Positions 15,745-22,947 of a stretch of 22,947 nucleotides of DNA are shown here, one piece after another. Positions within the stretch are counted from its first letter, which is position 1. Every line of letters begins with the position of its first letter. Under the pieces are notes generated by a model, which saw nothing but the letters and a program-made list of their open reading frames with translations, was not told the DNA's origin and did no database searches. Made by a program: the position numbers and the translations under genes. Origin of the DNA: Verrucomicrobia bacterium UBA3063 (GTDB lineage: Bacteria; Verrucomicrobiota; Verrucomicrobiia; Methylacidiphilales; Verrucolacustridaceae); the NCBI GenBank assembly GCA_002366885.1, contig DFCD01000073.1, forward strand, positions 1 through 22,947, given 5' to 3'.

Positions 15745-16612
15745 GGATCGGCTGTCCCCAGACGGCAAAAGCCACCAGCAGCAGAAGCACTAAGGGAATC
15801 GGACCCGCCTCCAGGGATGGCCCCCACCATCCGGCGGACACCCCGGGGGTTTCCCTCCAGAATTCGCGGCAAAAACGCATCCCCGCCACCCAGCCGGCAT
15901 GAAGCCCGATGGCCGCCCAAAGATTTTGGTGCTGCCAGGCCAACCGGGCCAAAATCAACCCGGCAACAAACAGCCCCGCCAGCTTCCAGGGATCTGCCGG
16001 CCCCGCCCACAGTTGTAGTTTGGTCCAGGCCGCAAATCCGGATAAAAACCCCGACGGAACATCCCCTATCGGCCGCAAATCGTGGGCCGCGGCAAACACC
16101 GCAGCATTCACCCCCAGAAGAAGCGCGGCCGGCTTCTCCTCCGCCGCCTTCCAGAAGGCCAAACCGAGCACCCCGCGGAAGAAAAACTCCTCCAGCACCG
16201 CCACAAGACAGCCGGAGGCCAACGCCCCCGCCCAGATGTCTGGACCGGGAAAACCCCCGCGATTCCTCACTCCGAGCATCTCCTGCAGCCAGGCCCCCGC
16301 TGCCACCATGAAAAAACCCCAAAAAAACCAAGCCAGGGTCTGCATCCCCCGTCCGCCCCGCGAAAGTCCGGAAAAGAACCTTTTGGGGCCGTCCTTCCAG
16401 AACCAGAACAAGGCCGGCACGAGAACCAAGGCCACAACCAAAATAATCCTCCCGAAAACCCGGGAAGCCGTGAGGGAACCGGGCGCCCACCCCTCAATCA
16501 CCCCGCGGACCGCCGGCACCGTGACCCCCGCCCAGACCACAGGAAAAAGCGCACCCGTCAGCAGGATCCAAAGACAAAAAAATGCCGCCACACCCTTCCA
16601 GCCACGGTTCAT
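15728..16612 (-). CDS. CPBP-family intramembrane glutamic endopeptidase
   Basis: This is a 294-residue polytopic membrane protein of the CPBP (CaaX protease and bacteriocin-processing, Abi) family. The catalytic elements are present: the glutamate pair in VLEEFFFRGVLGL, the histidine of FAAAHDL and the late histidine in AIGLHAGWVAG. These family members cleave peptides within the membrane; some give immunity to bacteriocins, but the substrate here is unknown. Hydrophobic segments at the N terminus (AAFFCLWILLTGALFPVVWA), in the middle (IILVVALVLVPALFWFW) and at the C terminus support membrane insertion. The ATG at 16612 has only a poor Shine-Dalgarno. It is the first gene of the comF-accD-folC block and is divergent from accA. 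Confidence 0.85.
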   Translation of the reverse strand: MNRGWKGVAAFFCLWILLTGALFPVVWAGVTVPAVRGVIEGWAPGSLTASRVFGRIILVVALVLVPALFWFWKDGPKRFFSGLSRGGRGMQTLAWFFWGFFMVAAGAWLQEMLGVRNRGGFPGPDIWAGALASGCLVAVLEEFFFRGVLGLAFWKAAEEKPAALLLGVNAAVFAAAHDLRPIGDVPSGFLSGFAAWTKLQLWAGPADPWKLAGLFVAGLILARLAWQHQNLWAAIGLHAGWVAGMRFCREFWRETPGVSAGWWGPSLEAGPIPLVLLLLVAFAVWGQPIRARLD

Positions 16613-16692
16613 CAAACCAGACTGTGCCGTCCCTTCCTCCCGGGAAAATCCTTTCTCGCGCCTGCGGCCGTTTGCCCTTGGCCCGTCCCCGG

Positions 16693-16708
16693 GGGTAGCA
16701 TGCTACCC
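16693..16708. promoter_or_regulatory. Perfect 16-bp palindrome at the accA start
   Basis: GGGTAGCATGCTACCC is an exact inverted repeat centred at 16700/16701, one base before the accA ATG at 16710. It replaces the expected Shine-Dalgarno. TAGCAT within it (16696-16701) could be a -10 element paired with TTGCCC at 16672-16677 (18-base spacer). That would start transcription at or next to the ATG and make the accA mRNA leaderless. It is a possible operator for a dimeric regulator of fatty-acid synthesis, but the sequence does not match a FapR or FabR site that I know. Confidence 0.5.
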
Positions 16709-16709
16709 A

Positions 16710-17681
16710 ATGCCGGAAGCCAAGGCCATCGCCCCACTGGAATTCGAAAAGCCGCTGGTGGAATTTGAGCGGAGGCTGGCCGAGCTGCGCCGGCTCACCG
16801 GAAAGCAAAAAATCCAGGCAGAGGACGAGATTTCCTCGCTGGAAAAGAAACTGGTGGAGGCCCGCCGGGAGATTTATGGAAACCTCACTCCCTGGCAAAG
16901 GGTGCAGATTGTCCGCCACCCCCTCCGCCCCTACCTGCTCGATTATCTGCGCCTGGGAGCCACCAACGTGGTGGAACTGGGGGGCGACCGGGTTTTTGGC
17001 GACGACCACGCCCTGATCGGCGGTTTTGCCACCATCGGCGAGCAACAGGTTGTTTTTCTGGGACACCAGAAGGGCCGGGACACCCGGGAAAACCTGATGA
17101 GGAATTTCGGCTGCGCCCACCCGGAGGGATACCGGAAGGCCCTGCGGTTGATGCGCCTGGCCGACCGCTTCGGCCTTCCCATCGTCAGCTTCATTGACAC
17201 CCCAGGGGCCTTTCCCGGGGTTCCCAGCGAGGAGAGGCACATCGCCGAGGCCATCGCGGTCAACATCCGAGAGATGTTCCATTTCCGCGTTCCCATCGTC
17301 GCGGTGGTCATCGGCGAGGGAGGCAGCGGCGGGGCCCTCGGCATCGGTGTGGCCGACCGGGTGCTGATCCTCGAAAACGCCTACTACTCGGTCATCTCCC
17401 CCGAAGGGTGCGCCAGCATCCTTTGGAAAGACCGGGCCTACGCCCCTCAGGCCGCCCAAGCCCTGCGTATCTCCGCCCCGGATCTCCTCTCCCTCAAACT
17501 TGTCGATGAGATCGTCCCCGAGCCGCCCGGCGGGGCCCACCGGAACTGGGATTCCACGGTCCGCGGCTGCGTGGAAAAGGTTTCCCGGCACTTGCAGGAG
17601 TTGGCACGCCTGGGCCCCGAAAAACTTCTCGAGTCGCGCCAAGCCCGCTACCGGGCGATTGGCTCCGTCCTGGAAAACTGA
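16710..17681 (+). CDS. accA: Acetyl-CoA carboxylase carboxyltransferase subunit alpha
   Basis: AccA is the partner of AccD in the carboxyltransferase. The 323-residue product has the family landmarks: LEFEKPLVEFERRLAELRRL, TPWQRVQIVRHPLRPYLLDY, FVGDD-type GGDRVFGDDHALIGG, FGCAHPEGYRKALRLMRLAD, SFIDTPGAFPGVPSEER and the oxyanion-loop region IGEGGSGGALGIGVADRV. I chose the ATG at 16710 because the upstream open frame is antisense to the CPBP gene and has no family similarity. It lacks a Shine-Dalgarno; a palindrome lies immediately upstream. It is separated from accD by two genes and runs in the opposite direction, so balanced synthesis of the two subunits needs separate control. Confidence 0.97.
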   Translation: MPEAKAIAPLEFEKPLVEFERRLAELRRLTGKQKIQAEDEISSLEKKLVEARREIYGNLTPWQRVQIVRHPLRPYLLDYLRLGATNVVELGGDRVFGDDHALIGGFATIGEQQVVFLGHQKGRDTRENLMRNFGCAHPEGYRKALRLMRLADRFGLPIVSFIDTPGAFPGVPSEERHIAEAIAVNIREMFHFRVPIVAVVIGEGGSGGALGIGVADRVLILENAYYSVISPEGCASILWKDRAYAPQAAQALRISAPDLLSLKLVDEIVPEPPGGAHRNWDSTVRGCVEKVSRHLQELARLGPEKLLESRQARYRAIGSVLEN

Positions 17682-17721
17682 TTTCGCCAACCTCCGGCCT
17701 TGGTGATCCGAAGTCCGGGCC

Positions 17722-18261
17722 TTACCCCTCTTCCCCGATTTTTCCCAGTTCGTCCTTGATCCTGGCCGCCTCCTCGAACTGCTCCTTCTTCACCGCAGTG
17801 GCCAGGTCCTCCTGCAGGCGTTTTTTGCGCAGCTTGCGGAAACCTTTTGGGACCTTGCCGGTGTGGCGCGTTCCTTTCTGGCAGTCGTTGAGAACGTCCT
17901 GCAGCAGTTCCGCGAAAATCCCGTAACATTCGCCGCAACCCAAACGTCCTGTCTTGCGCACGTCCTCGGAGGTGAAACCGCAGCTGGGGCAACGTTGGGA
18001 GACCGCCGGCGTCGGTGAGGGAATCAGCAGGCTTTTCGCCGAAATCTCCTTGATCTCGTTTTCCACGGCCGCGGCGGGATCTTCCTTCCCCTTGCTGGCG
18101 GCAAGCTTGGACACGGCCGCCCAGACGTCAAAATCCACCAGGTCTTTCTGAGAAAGCTGGGGAATGCATTTGTCGCAGACGTGCACATCGATGGATTTCC
18201 CGTTCACCAGCTTGCTCAGGTGACACGTCGCCTGGTTGCCCGGGCAGAAGGTGCACTCCAT
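17722..18261 (-). CDS. mcsA: McsA-like zinc-binding UVR-motif protein
   Basis: McsA activates the protein-arginine kinase McsB, which tags proteins for ClpCP in Firmicutes; homologues occur across PVC bacteria. The 179-residue product has two paired CxxC clusters in the N half (Cys3/6 and Cys29/32) and two more (Cys91/94 and Cys109/112). Then come GTRHTGKVPKG and a C-terminal UVR helix pair LQEDLATAVKKEQFEEAARI. That order is the McsA architecture. No mcsB, ctsR or clpC is adjacent, so its partner must lie elsewhere or be absent. The gene is convergent with accA (40-bp gap) and divergent from the methyltransferase gene, with 15 bases between start codons. Confidence 0.86.
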   Translation of the reverse strand: MECTFCPGNQATCHLSKLVNGKSIDVHVCDKCIPQLSQKDLVDFDVWAAVSKLAASKGKEDPAAAVENEIKEISAKSLLIPSPTPAVSQRCPSCGFTSEDVRKTGRLGCGECYGIFAELLQDVLNDCQKGTRHTGKVPKGFRKLRKKRLQEDLATAVKKEQFEEAARIKDELGKIGEEG

Positions 18262-18276
18262 AACCTTTATCTAACC

Positions 18277-19194
18277 ATGCCTGAGCCGTTTCGCAAACCG
18301 CCTGCCGCCGCCCCGGTCTGGATTTCCGGGAGTTGCTGGAAGGAGATCGAGGCCACCGGGACCGACGCTTTTCTGGTCGCCTGGTCCCCACGGCTCCGCC
18401 TGGAACGATGGGGCACCTTCCTGCGCGCCATCGCCTCCCAGCCGGTTCCGCTCCCCTGCGAAGCCTCCCTGCTGACCCCCCCGGCAGACTGCCGATGGAA
18501 ACCCCGACAGGTCATCTGGCAGGCGGAGAATGACCGTACCGCACTCCATCTTGCCGGTGGAGAGTGGACGACGGAAGTGAGGGAGCTGGGGCTGCGCTAC
18601 GGGATCGACCTCACCCCCGGCACCGCGCCCGGCCTGTTTCCGGATCAGCGGGAAAACCGTGTTTTTCTCCGCTCCCTCCGTCCACGATCCCTTCTAAACC
18701 TCTTTGCCCATACCTGCGCCTTTGGCTTGCTTGCTGCCTCCACCGGGGCAACCACCCTTAACATCGACAACTCGGCCCGCGCCCTCGGTCGGGGACGCGA
18801 TAATTTTCGGCGGAACCGGCTGGACGGGGAAAACCACCGTTTTTGGCAGGAGGATGTCCGCAAAGCCCTGCCCCGTCTGCTTCGCCGGGGAGAAACCTTT
18901 GAGGGAATCATCCTGGACCCCCCCACTTTCGCCCACGGCGGGCGGGGACGCTCCTTCCGGATCGAAAGGGAGCTCGAGCCGATGCTCGCGGTCTGCCTCC
19001 GGCTTCTTTCCCCCCGGGGAAGCCTGCTCGTCTCGGTCAATCAGTCGGGAACCCACCGGTGGAAGCTGGACCAGCTGGTCCGGTCGGCTCTCCATCGGGA
19101 AAAAATCCGGGCACGTCTGGAACCGTCCCGCCACCCGCCGGAGGTTCCCGGGACAAGGATGCCGGCCGGAGTTTGGGTCATTCGGGAGGATTGA
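18277..19194 (+). CDS. RlmI/RlmK-like class I SAM-dependent methyltransferase
   Basis: The 305-residue product matches the 23S rRNA methyltransferase family typified by RlmI and the C half of RlmKL. It has TPGTAPGLFPDQRENRVF (about 113-130, like the family GxFLDQRxNR), the SAM-binding LLNLFAHTCAFGLLAASTGA (139-158), acidic motif II LNIDN, and motif IV ILDPPTFAHGG (212-222). There is no clear N-terminal PUA domain; the first about 100 residues are family-divergent. The substrate is therefore probably rRNA, but not proven. The ATG at 18277 has no Shine-Dalgarno. With a TTGCCC at 18236-18241 and CATAAC at 18259-18264 as possible promoter hexamers, the mRNA leader would be only a few bases. It is probably cotranscribed with the next membrane-protein gene. 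Confidence 0.88.
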   Translation: MPEPFRKPPAAAPVWISGSCWKEIEATGTDAFLVAWSPRLRLERWGTFLRAIASQPVPLPCEASLLTPPADCRWKPRQVIWQAENDRTALHLAGGEWTTEVRELGLRYGIDLTPGTAPGLFPDQRENRVFLRSLRPRSLLNLFAHTCAFGLLAASTGATTLNIDNSARALGRGRDNFRRNRLDGENHRFWQEDVRKALPRLLRRGETFEGIILDPPTFAHGGRGRSFRIERELEPMLAVCLRLLSPRGSLLVSVNQSGTHRWKLDQLVRSALHREKIRARLEPSRHPPEVPGTRMPAGVWVIRED

Positions 19195-19196
19195 CA

Positions 19197-19211
19197 GCCC
19201 GCTGTTCGGGC
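19197..19211 (+). promoter_or_regulatory. Small hairpin between the methyltransferase and membrane-protein genes
   Basis: GCCCG (19197-19201) pairs with CGGGC (19207-19211) around CTGTT, two bases after the methyltransferase stop. No T-run follows, so it is more likely an mRNA processing or stability element than a terminator. Confidence 0.35.
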
Positions 19212-19226
19212 CGAATTTCAAGGCGC

Positions 19227-19763
19227 GTGAACGGTCTGCAGTCCCTCGCCTCAACCGCCCTGAACCTGTTTCGGGAATTTGTTCCGGGCAATCCGGATGC
19301 CGCCCGGTTCTGGCTGGAGACAGGTTCCGCCGTCCTTTCCCTTTTGCTGGTGCTGACCTTGCTTCTTCGTTTCTTCGGTTCGCAAAACAGCCGCCCGGCC
19401 CTCGTCCTGGTGGCCGGCACGCTCGGGGTCCTCCTCCTCGCCGGCGGGGCCGCCTCGGTCGAGCTTTACGCCCTGCCCTCCCTTCCCCCCGCGGCGATCA
19501 CCGCCGTGGAAGCCGTTTCCTCTTGGGCGAGCACGCGGTTTCACCAGCCGGTCTGGCCCGCCCGGAACGTGCTCCTGGTTGGCGGCACCGCCGCCAGCCT
19601 TCTCCTCATCGTCGTCCCCCTCACGCGGATGACCTTCAAGGTTCCGGGTTTTCTGGCCCTCGTTGCCTGGCTGGCCGCTTTGGCCACAACCTGGACCGTC
19701 CCAGCCGTCATCCGCACCGGGCTTTCCTCCCGGACGGAAATGTCCGCCCCGAAAAACCGGTAG
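19227..19763 (+). CDS. Small membrane protein of unknown function
   Basis: I do not recognise the family. The 178-residue product has four likely membrane helices: about 31-50 (ETGSAVLSLLLVLTLLLRFF), 58-77, 113-133 and 140-160. The first follows an amphipathic start (SLASTALNLFREFVPGNPDA), and the last is followed by a short basic tail. The start is GTG at 19227 with AAGG just upstream; no better ATG exists, so the start is uncertain. It lies 32 bases after the methyltransferase gene in the same direction. Its TAG stop codon is part of the GTAG head of a REP-like hairpin, so the natural 3' end may have been altered by repeat insertion. Confidence 0.7.
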   Translation: MNGLQSLASTALNLFREFVPGNPDAARFWLETGSAVLSLLLVLTLLLRFFGSQNSRPALVLVAGTLGVLLLAGGAASVELYALPSLPPAAITAVEAVSSWASTRFHQPVWPARNVLLVGGTAASLLLIVVPLTRMTFKVPGFLALVAWLAALATTWTVPAVIRTGLSSRTEMSAPKNR

Positions 19764-19787
19764 GACGGATCCCGCGCGGATCCATCC
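19760..19787. repeat. REP-like hairpin containing the stop codon, between convergent genes
   Basis: GTAG (19760-19763) heads a stem of GGACGGATCC (19763-19772) and GGATCCATCC (19778-19787): nine pairs and one mismatch around a CGCGC loop. The head supplies the TAG stop of the membrane-protein gene. The element sits between that gene and the convergent DUF374 gene, so it may also terminate transcription from both sides. It resembles the 6478-6800 hairpins, particularly the GGACGGAT stem of copy 4. Confidence 0.65.
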
Positions 19788-19796
19788 GCGCAAAGA

Positions 19797-20438
19797 TCAA
19801 TCTCCCAGCGCGCGCTCCAGTTCCCCCCGGGCACGGTCCAACTCCGCAGGCTGCAACCCCTTCGGTGCGGCCACCGCGGGGCCGACGATCACCCGGCAGA
19901 CCGCCCCCGGCCGGGGAATCTGGAAGCGGTCCCAAGATGGAAGCTCCCAGCAATGGTCGTAGCGCACGGTCACCGGACAAATGGAACGACCCGTTCCCGC
20001 CGCCAGCGCAAGGACACCGTCCTGCACCCGCAACCGCGGTCCGCGCGGGCCGTCCGGGGTGATTCCGATGTCACGCCCGCGCGGTCGGTCCAACTCATGG
20101 AAAAGCTCCCGCAGCGCTTCCGCCCCTCCTTTCGAGCTCGAACCCCTCGCACCCTCGATGCCGAAACGGTTCATGATCCGCGTGATGAACTCCCCATCCC
20201 GGCTGCGGCTCACCAGCATCAGCATTTTCCGACCCGGGCAAAATTTCTCATAAAGGTACGGCATCATCAGGATCCGGTTGTGCCAGAAAGCCCAGATCCG
20301 GGCCGAGTCCAGCTGACGGTTCAAAAGCCCTTGCGGATCCTCCAAGCGGTAGCGGAGGCTGCCTCCGAGCAACCGGATCAGCGCGGCGATCAGCGGCGGG
20401 CTTTTTTCCGCGAGGAACCTTTTGCCCGCCCGGATCAC
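19797..20438 (-). CDS. DUF374 lysophospholipid-acyltransferase-like protein
   Basis: This is a membrane-associated acyltransferase-fold protein related to lipid A and phospholipid acyltransferases. Characteristic DUF374 stretches are ARIWAFWHNRILMMPYLYEK, SRSRDGEFITRIMNRFGIEG, ARGSSSKGGAEALRELF and GITPDGPRGPRLRVQDGVL. The specific substrate is unknown; a role in envelope lipid acylation is likely from the family. I chose the GTG at 20438, giving 213 residues, because it overlaps the MFS stop as GTGA and has GGAG 9 bases upstream. The GTG at 20459 is open but has no ribosome-binding site. It is the third gene of lysS-MFS-DUF374. Confidence 0.9.
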   Translation of the reverse strand: MIRAGKRFLAEKSPPLIAALIRLLGGSLRYRLEDPQGLLNRQLDSARIWAFWHNRILMMPYLYEKFCPGRKMLMLVSRSRDGEFITRIMNRFGIEGARGSSSKGGAEALRELFHELDRPRGRDIGITPDGPRGPRLRVQDGVLALAAGTGRSICPVTVRYDHCWELPSWDRFQIPRPGAVCRVIVGPAVAAPKGLQPAELDRARGELERALGD

Positions 20439-21778
20439 GCGAAAGGTCTCCGGTTCCACCAGCGGGTGATCGAACGCCAGGGCGTTTCCAGCACCAGTTC
20501 CCGGATCAGTTCCTCCGTGGACGCCGCCCGCGCCTCCTGGACCCTGCCTAGCAGGATCAGGGCCGGGATCATGATCAGGGCGATGGTCGCGTAGAGGATC
20601 ACAAACCCGTTCAGCTGCACCCCCGTGCCGATCCGAAACCCGGCCAACGCGTCGGCGGAAAGCCCCCAGCCCAGCGGCGCCAACCCCGCCACAACACTCC
20701 CCGCCACGCTGAAGAGGGCAAAAAAGTGGCTCCTCCCCATGGCGGGAACAATACCCATGAGCAGACGCATGTGCGCGCTGTTATACAGAGCCAAGCCAAT
20801 CCCGGCCGTTGCCTGCTGAAACGCGAAAGTCCCCCAGGAGAACGGCAGAAGATGGGCGGCCACCGCCCCCCAGCCAAGCCAGTGAATTCCCATGACCACG
20901 ACGCAAAGAAACAGCACCGGGCGGCTCCCCATCCGGTCCAGCCATCGGCCCGCCCGCAGCGAGGTCAGCACAAACACCGTGCCCCACATCAGGTGCAGGA
21001 TCAGGAACAGGGAATCGGAGCACTGGAACTGGTCGCGGGCAAAGGGCACAAAGAACAGTCCTCCCCCCGACATCGCCAACATCACCACCGCATGGAAAAT
21101 CACCAGTTGGCGGAAGGGGGGATGCCCCAACATCGCCTTCCAAGGAACCTCTTCCGATCCGCCCGTCCCCTGCGTGGGCGCATCGGGGATTTTCCGGAGG
21201 TAGAGAAGGGAACCAGCGGCCAAAACCAAACTCGCCCCGAAGAGGACCCCAAAGGAGGCGGGATTATCGGTATGGCTCAAAAACCAGGCGGTCAGGGCAA
21301 CGGTGAGCAGCAGGGCGGACTGGGAGGCCGCCTGATCCAGGGCAAGGAAACGCCCGCGAACCGGCTCGGGCACGATCGCGCTGATCCAGGGAAGATACCC
21401 GCTGAGGGAAATGCCCCGGATGGTGTTGAAAAGAAAAAGCAGGAAAAGCATGAGCGCCTGCCGGGAAAAGTTGTCGATCGAGAGGGGCAGGACCGCCACC
21501 AGCACCAGCCCGGCGATGAGCACACTCCGGGATGTCCAACCCCGCAGCACAAAGTTCCGGTACCCCACCTTCTCCACAAAACGGGCCGCGGGGATCTGGA
21601 AAATGTTGAGCAACGCCGCAAGGGAGGCCAACACCCCCAGCACCGTGGCGGATGCGCCCAGTTTCTTGAAATACAGCATCATGGGCAGGCCCATCACCAG
21701 GTAGAACGAACTGGTGTTGAAAACCTGAAACAGGAAGGCGTTCAGGAGGGGCCCGCGCACGAGCCCGCCGTCTTTCAT
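20435..21778 (-). CDS. Major facilitator superfamily transporter
   Basis: This is a 447-residue polytopic inner-membrane protein with about twelve helices in two halves, joined by a hydrophilic loop near residues 205-225 (RKIPDAPTQGTGGSEEVP). MFS-like signatures include the loop after helix 2 (PAARFVEKVGYRNFVLRG) and a second-half counterpart (AGRWLDRMGSRPVLFL). The substrate cannot be told from sequence. Its place between lysS and a DUF374 acyltransferase is a weak hint of lipid or lysolipid transport, but several other exporters look alike. The ATG overlaps the lysS stop as ATGA, and the stop overlaps the DUF374 start as GTGA. Confidence 0.9.
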   Translation of the reverse strand: MKDGGLVRGPLLNAFLFQVFNTSSFYLVMGLPMMLYFKKLGASATVLGVLASLAALLNIFQIPAARFVEKVGYRNFVLRGWTSRSVLIAGLVLVAVLPLSIDNFSRQALMLFLLFLFNTIRGISLSGYLPWISAIVPEPVRGRFLALDQAASQSALLLTVALTAWFLSHTDNPASFGVLFGASLVLAAGSLLYLRKIPDAPTQGTGGSEEVPWKAMLGHPPFRQLVIFHAVVMLAMSGGGLFFVPFARDQFQCSDSLFLILHLMWGTVFVLTSLRAGRWLDRMGSRPVLFLCVVVMGIHWLGWGAVAAHLLPFSWGTFAFQQATAGIGLALYNSAHMRLLMGIVPAMGRSHFFALFSVAGSVVAGLAPLGWGLSADALAGFRIGTGVQLNGFVILYATIALIMIPALILLGRVQEARAASTEELIRELVLETPWRSITRWWNRRPFA

Positions 21779-22947
21779 GCGCCGGAGTCCCGCGGCCGCA
21801 GCAAGGGGAAAAAGATCACCTCACGGATCGAATCCGTCCCCGCCAGCAACATCGCCAAACGGTCCACCCCTAGCCCCAGACCGCCCGCCGGCGGCATGCC
21901 GCTCTCCAAAGCCTCGAGAAACTCGTGATCCACTTTTTGCGTGTGCTCCCCGACCTGGTGACGGAAGCGCTCGGCCTGCAGGATCGGGTCGTTCAGCTCC
22001 GAATAGCCGGGGGAAATTTCCTGCCTTCCGAAAATCAGCTCGTACACGTCCACCACGGTTGGATCCTCCTTGTTAAGCCGGGCCAAGGGAACAAGTTCTG
22101 CCGGCAGATGGGTGATGAAGACCGGATCGACGGCCTCCGCCTCCACTTTCTTTTCGAACACTTTTTGGGTGATTTCGGAGGCAGGCAGGCCGGGCCCGAG
22201 TTCCACGCCCAACGCCGCCGCCTTCTTCTCCATCTCGTCCCGGGAAAGCCGGAACCAGTCCGCTCCCGCCGCCGCGGCCACGGCATCGCGGTACTTTTTC
22301 CTCGGCCACGGAGGGGTGAAATCGATCATCGTGCCGTCGGATTGCGGAACCCGGGTCCCGCCGGTCAGTTCCCGGGCGGCCCCCGCGATCATCTCCTCCA
22401 CCAGCGCGGCCATCGCCTCAAAATCCGCGTAGGCCCAGTAGGCCTCCAGCATGGTGAATTCGGGGTTGTGGCGGCGGGAGATGCCCTCATTGCGAAAATT
22501 GCGGTTGATCTCGAACACCTTCTCCAGACCTCCCACCAGCAACCGCTTGAGATAAAGCTCCGGGGCGATGCGCAGATAAAGGTCCATGCCCATGGCGTGA
22601 TGCCGCGTCTGGAAAGGCTCGGCGGCGGCCCCTCCAGCCACCGTCTGCATCATCGGGGTCTCCACCTCGGTGAAACCCCGGGCGGAAAGAAACTCCCGGA
22701 GATAGCGAACCAATCTCACCCGCAAATCCAGCGCCCGCCGCGAGGCCTCGTTGGAAAGGAGGTCGAGATGCCGGTGACGGTGGCGGGTTTCCGTGTCCAC
22801 GAGCCCGTGCCACTTGTCCGGCAGCGGCGCCAGTGCCTTGGTGAGTAGGACAAAACTTTCCACCCGGATGCTTTGCTCCCCCGTCTTGGTGAGAAAGAGG
22901 GTTCCCTCGACTCCCACGATGTCGCCCAGATCGAGCAGCTCGAAGAC
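21775..22947 (-). CDS. lysS: Lysyl-tRNA synthetase, class II (5' end outside the window)
   Basis: LysS charges tRNA-Lys. The visible part, about 390 residues, runs from the end of the N-terminal OB-fold anticodon domain (VFELLDLGDIVGVEGTLFLT) into the class II core. Motif 1 is in ARGFTEVETPMMQTVAGGAA, motif 2 in FEINRNFRNEGISRRHNPEF and motif 3 in LGLGVDRLAMLLAGTDSIRE, followed by FFPLLRP. The frame is open to the last base, so the gene continues beyond the window. The GTG at 22917 is internal and not the start. About 100 N-terminal residues should be missing. It is the first visible gene of an overlapping operon with the MFS and DUF374 genes. Confidence 0.96.
   Translation of the reverse strand, partial: VFELLDLGDIVGVEGTLFLTKTGEQSIRVESFVLLTKALAPLPDKWHGLVDTETRHRHRHLDLLSNEASRRALDLRVRLVRYLREFLSARGFTEVETPMMQTVAGGAAAEPFQTRHHAMGMDLYLRIAPELYLKRLLVGGLEKVFEINRNFRNEGISRRHNPEFTMLEAYWAYADFEAMAALVEEMIAGAARELTGGTRVPQSDGTMIDFTPPWPRKKYRDAVAAAAGADWFRLSRDEMEKKAAALGVELGPGLPASEITQKVFEKKVEAEAVDPVFITHLPAELVPLARLNKEDPTVVDVYELIFGRQEISPGYSELNDPILQAERFRHQVGEHTQKVDHEFLEALESGMPPAGGLGLGVDRLAMLLAGTDSIREVIFFPLLRPRDSGA

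Noticed and set aside
15909..16709. An in-frame 5' extension of accA by 267 codons
   Set aside because: The extra part is antisense to the CPBP gene, is low-complexity in character, and the normal AccA N terminus begins at 16710.
17682..17721. A terminator between the convergent accA and mcsA genes
   Set aside because: No stem longer than a few base pairs and no T-run could be found in the 40-base gap.
20726..21928. A 400-codon frame antisense to the MFS gene
   Set aside because: The product is rich in His, Gln, Gly and Pro with no motif; the opposite strand encodes a clear transporter.

Overview
This is a gene-dense, GC-rich bacterial window made almost entirely of housekeeping genes. The combination points to the Verrucomicrobiota or a close PVC relative: a type B succinate dehydrogenase (sdhC-sdhA-sdhB with one long cytochrome subunit), a McsA-like zinc/UVR protein, an IF3 with an acidic tail, a secreted nuclease ending in a DPDGDGW...AFGLNP module, and palindromic intergenic repeats beginning with GTAGG. 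That assignment is inference from gene content; no 16S gene or other decisive marker is present.

Layout. (1) 34-2317, minus: the conserved translation cluster infC-rpmI-rplT-pheS. A small G-rich tandem repeat lies directly after the pheS stop. (2) 2549-5671, plus: a 1040-residue exported TPR-repeat protein, divergent from infC. A five-unit hexanucleotide repeat then separates it from nth (endonuclease III, 5744-6403). (3) 6404-6863: a 460-bp gene-free stretch packed with at least five GTAGG-headed hairpins plus related palindromes, resembling REP elements. (4) 6864-8687, minus: a secreted NUC1-type DNA/RNA endonuclease with TIG and Ig-like repeats. (5) 8909-16612, minus: a long co-directional block, CPBP protease - comF - accD - folC - HAD phosphatase-like - sdhC - sdhA - sdhB, with several 4-base stop/start overlaps. 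(6) 16710-17681, plus: accA, divergent from the CPBP gene, with a perfect 16-bp palindrome one base before its start. (7) 17722-18261, minus: a mcsA-like gene, 15 bp from a divergent RlmI/RlmK-like methyltransferase gene (18277-19194). That gene is followed by a small membrane protein whose stop codon lies inside a REP-like hairpin. (8) 19797-22947, minus: lysS (cut by the window edge) - MFS transporter - DUF374 acyltransferase, joined by ATGA/GTGA overlaps.

How the genes work together. accA and accD encode the two carboxyltransferase subunits of acetyl-CoA carboxylase (fatty-acid synthesis) but sit in different transcription units. folC supplies folate polyglutamates. sdhCAB links the TCA cycle to the quinone pool. 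infC, rpmI, rplT, pheS and lysS serve translation. nth repairs oxidised pyrimidines. The DUF374 acyltransferase and MFS protein probably serve envelope lipids and transport.

I found no defence locus, prophage, integron, CRISPR array, rRNA or tRNA gene. The most unusual material is non-coding: the GTAGG hairpin family, whose stems differ completely in sequence while the head and a C-rich loop are kept; two G-quadruplex motifs at gene junctions; the accA start-site palindrome; and the promoter-proximal hexamer repeat before nth.
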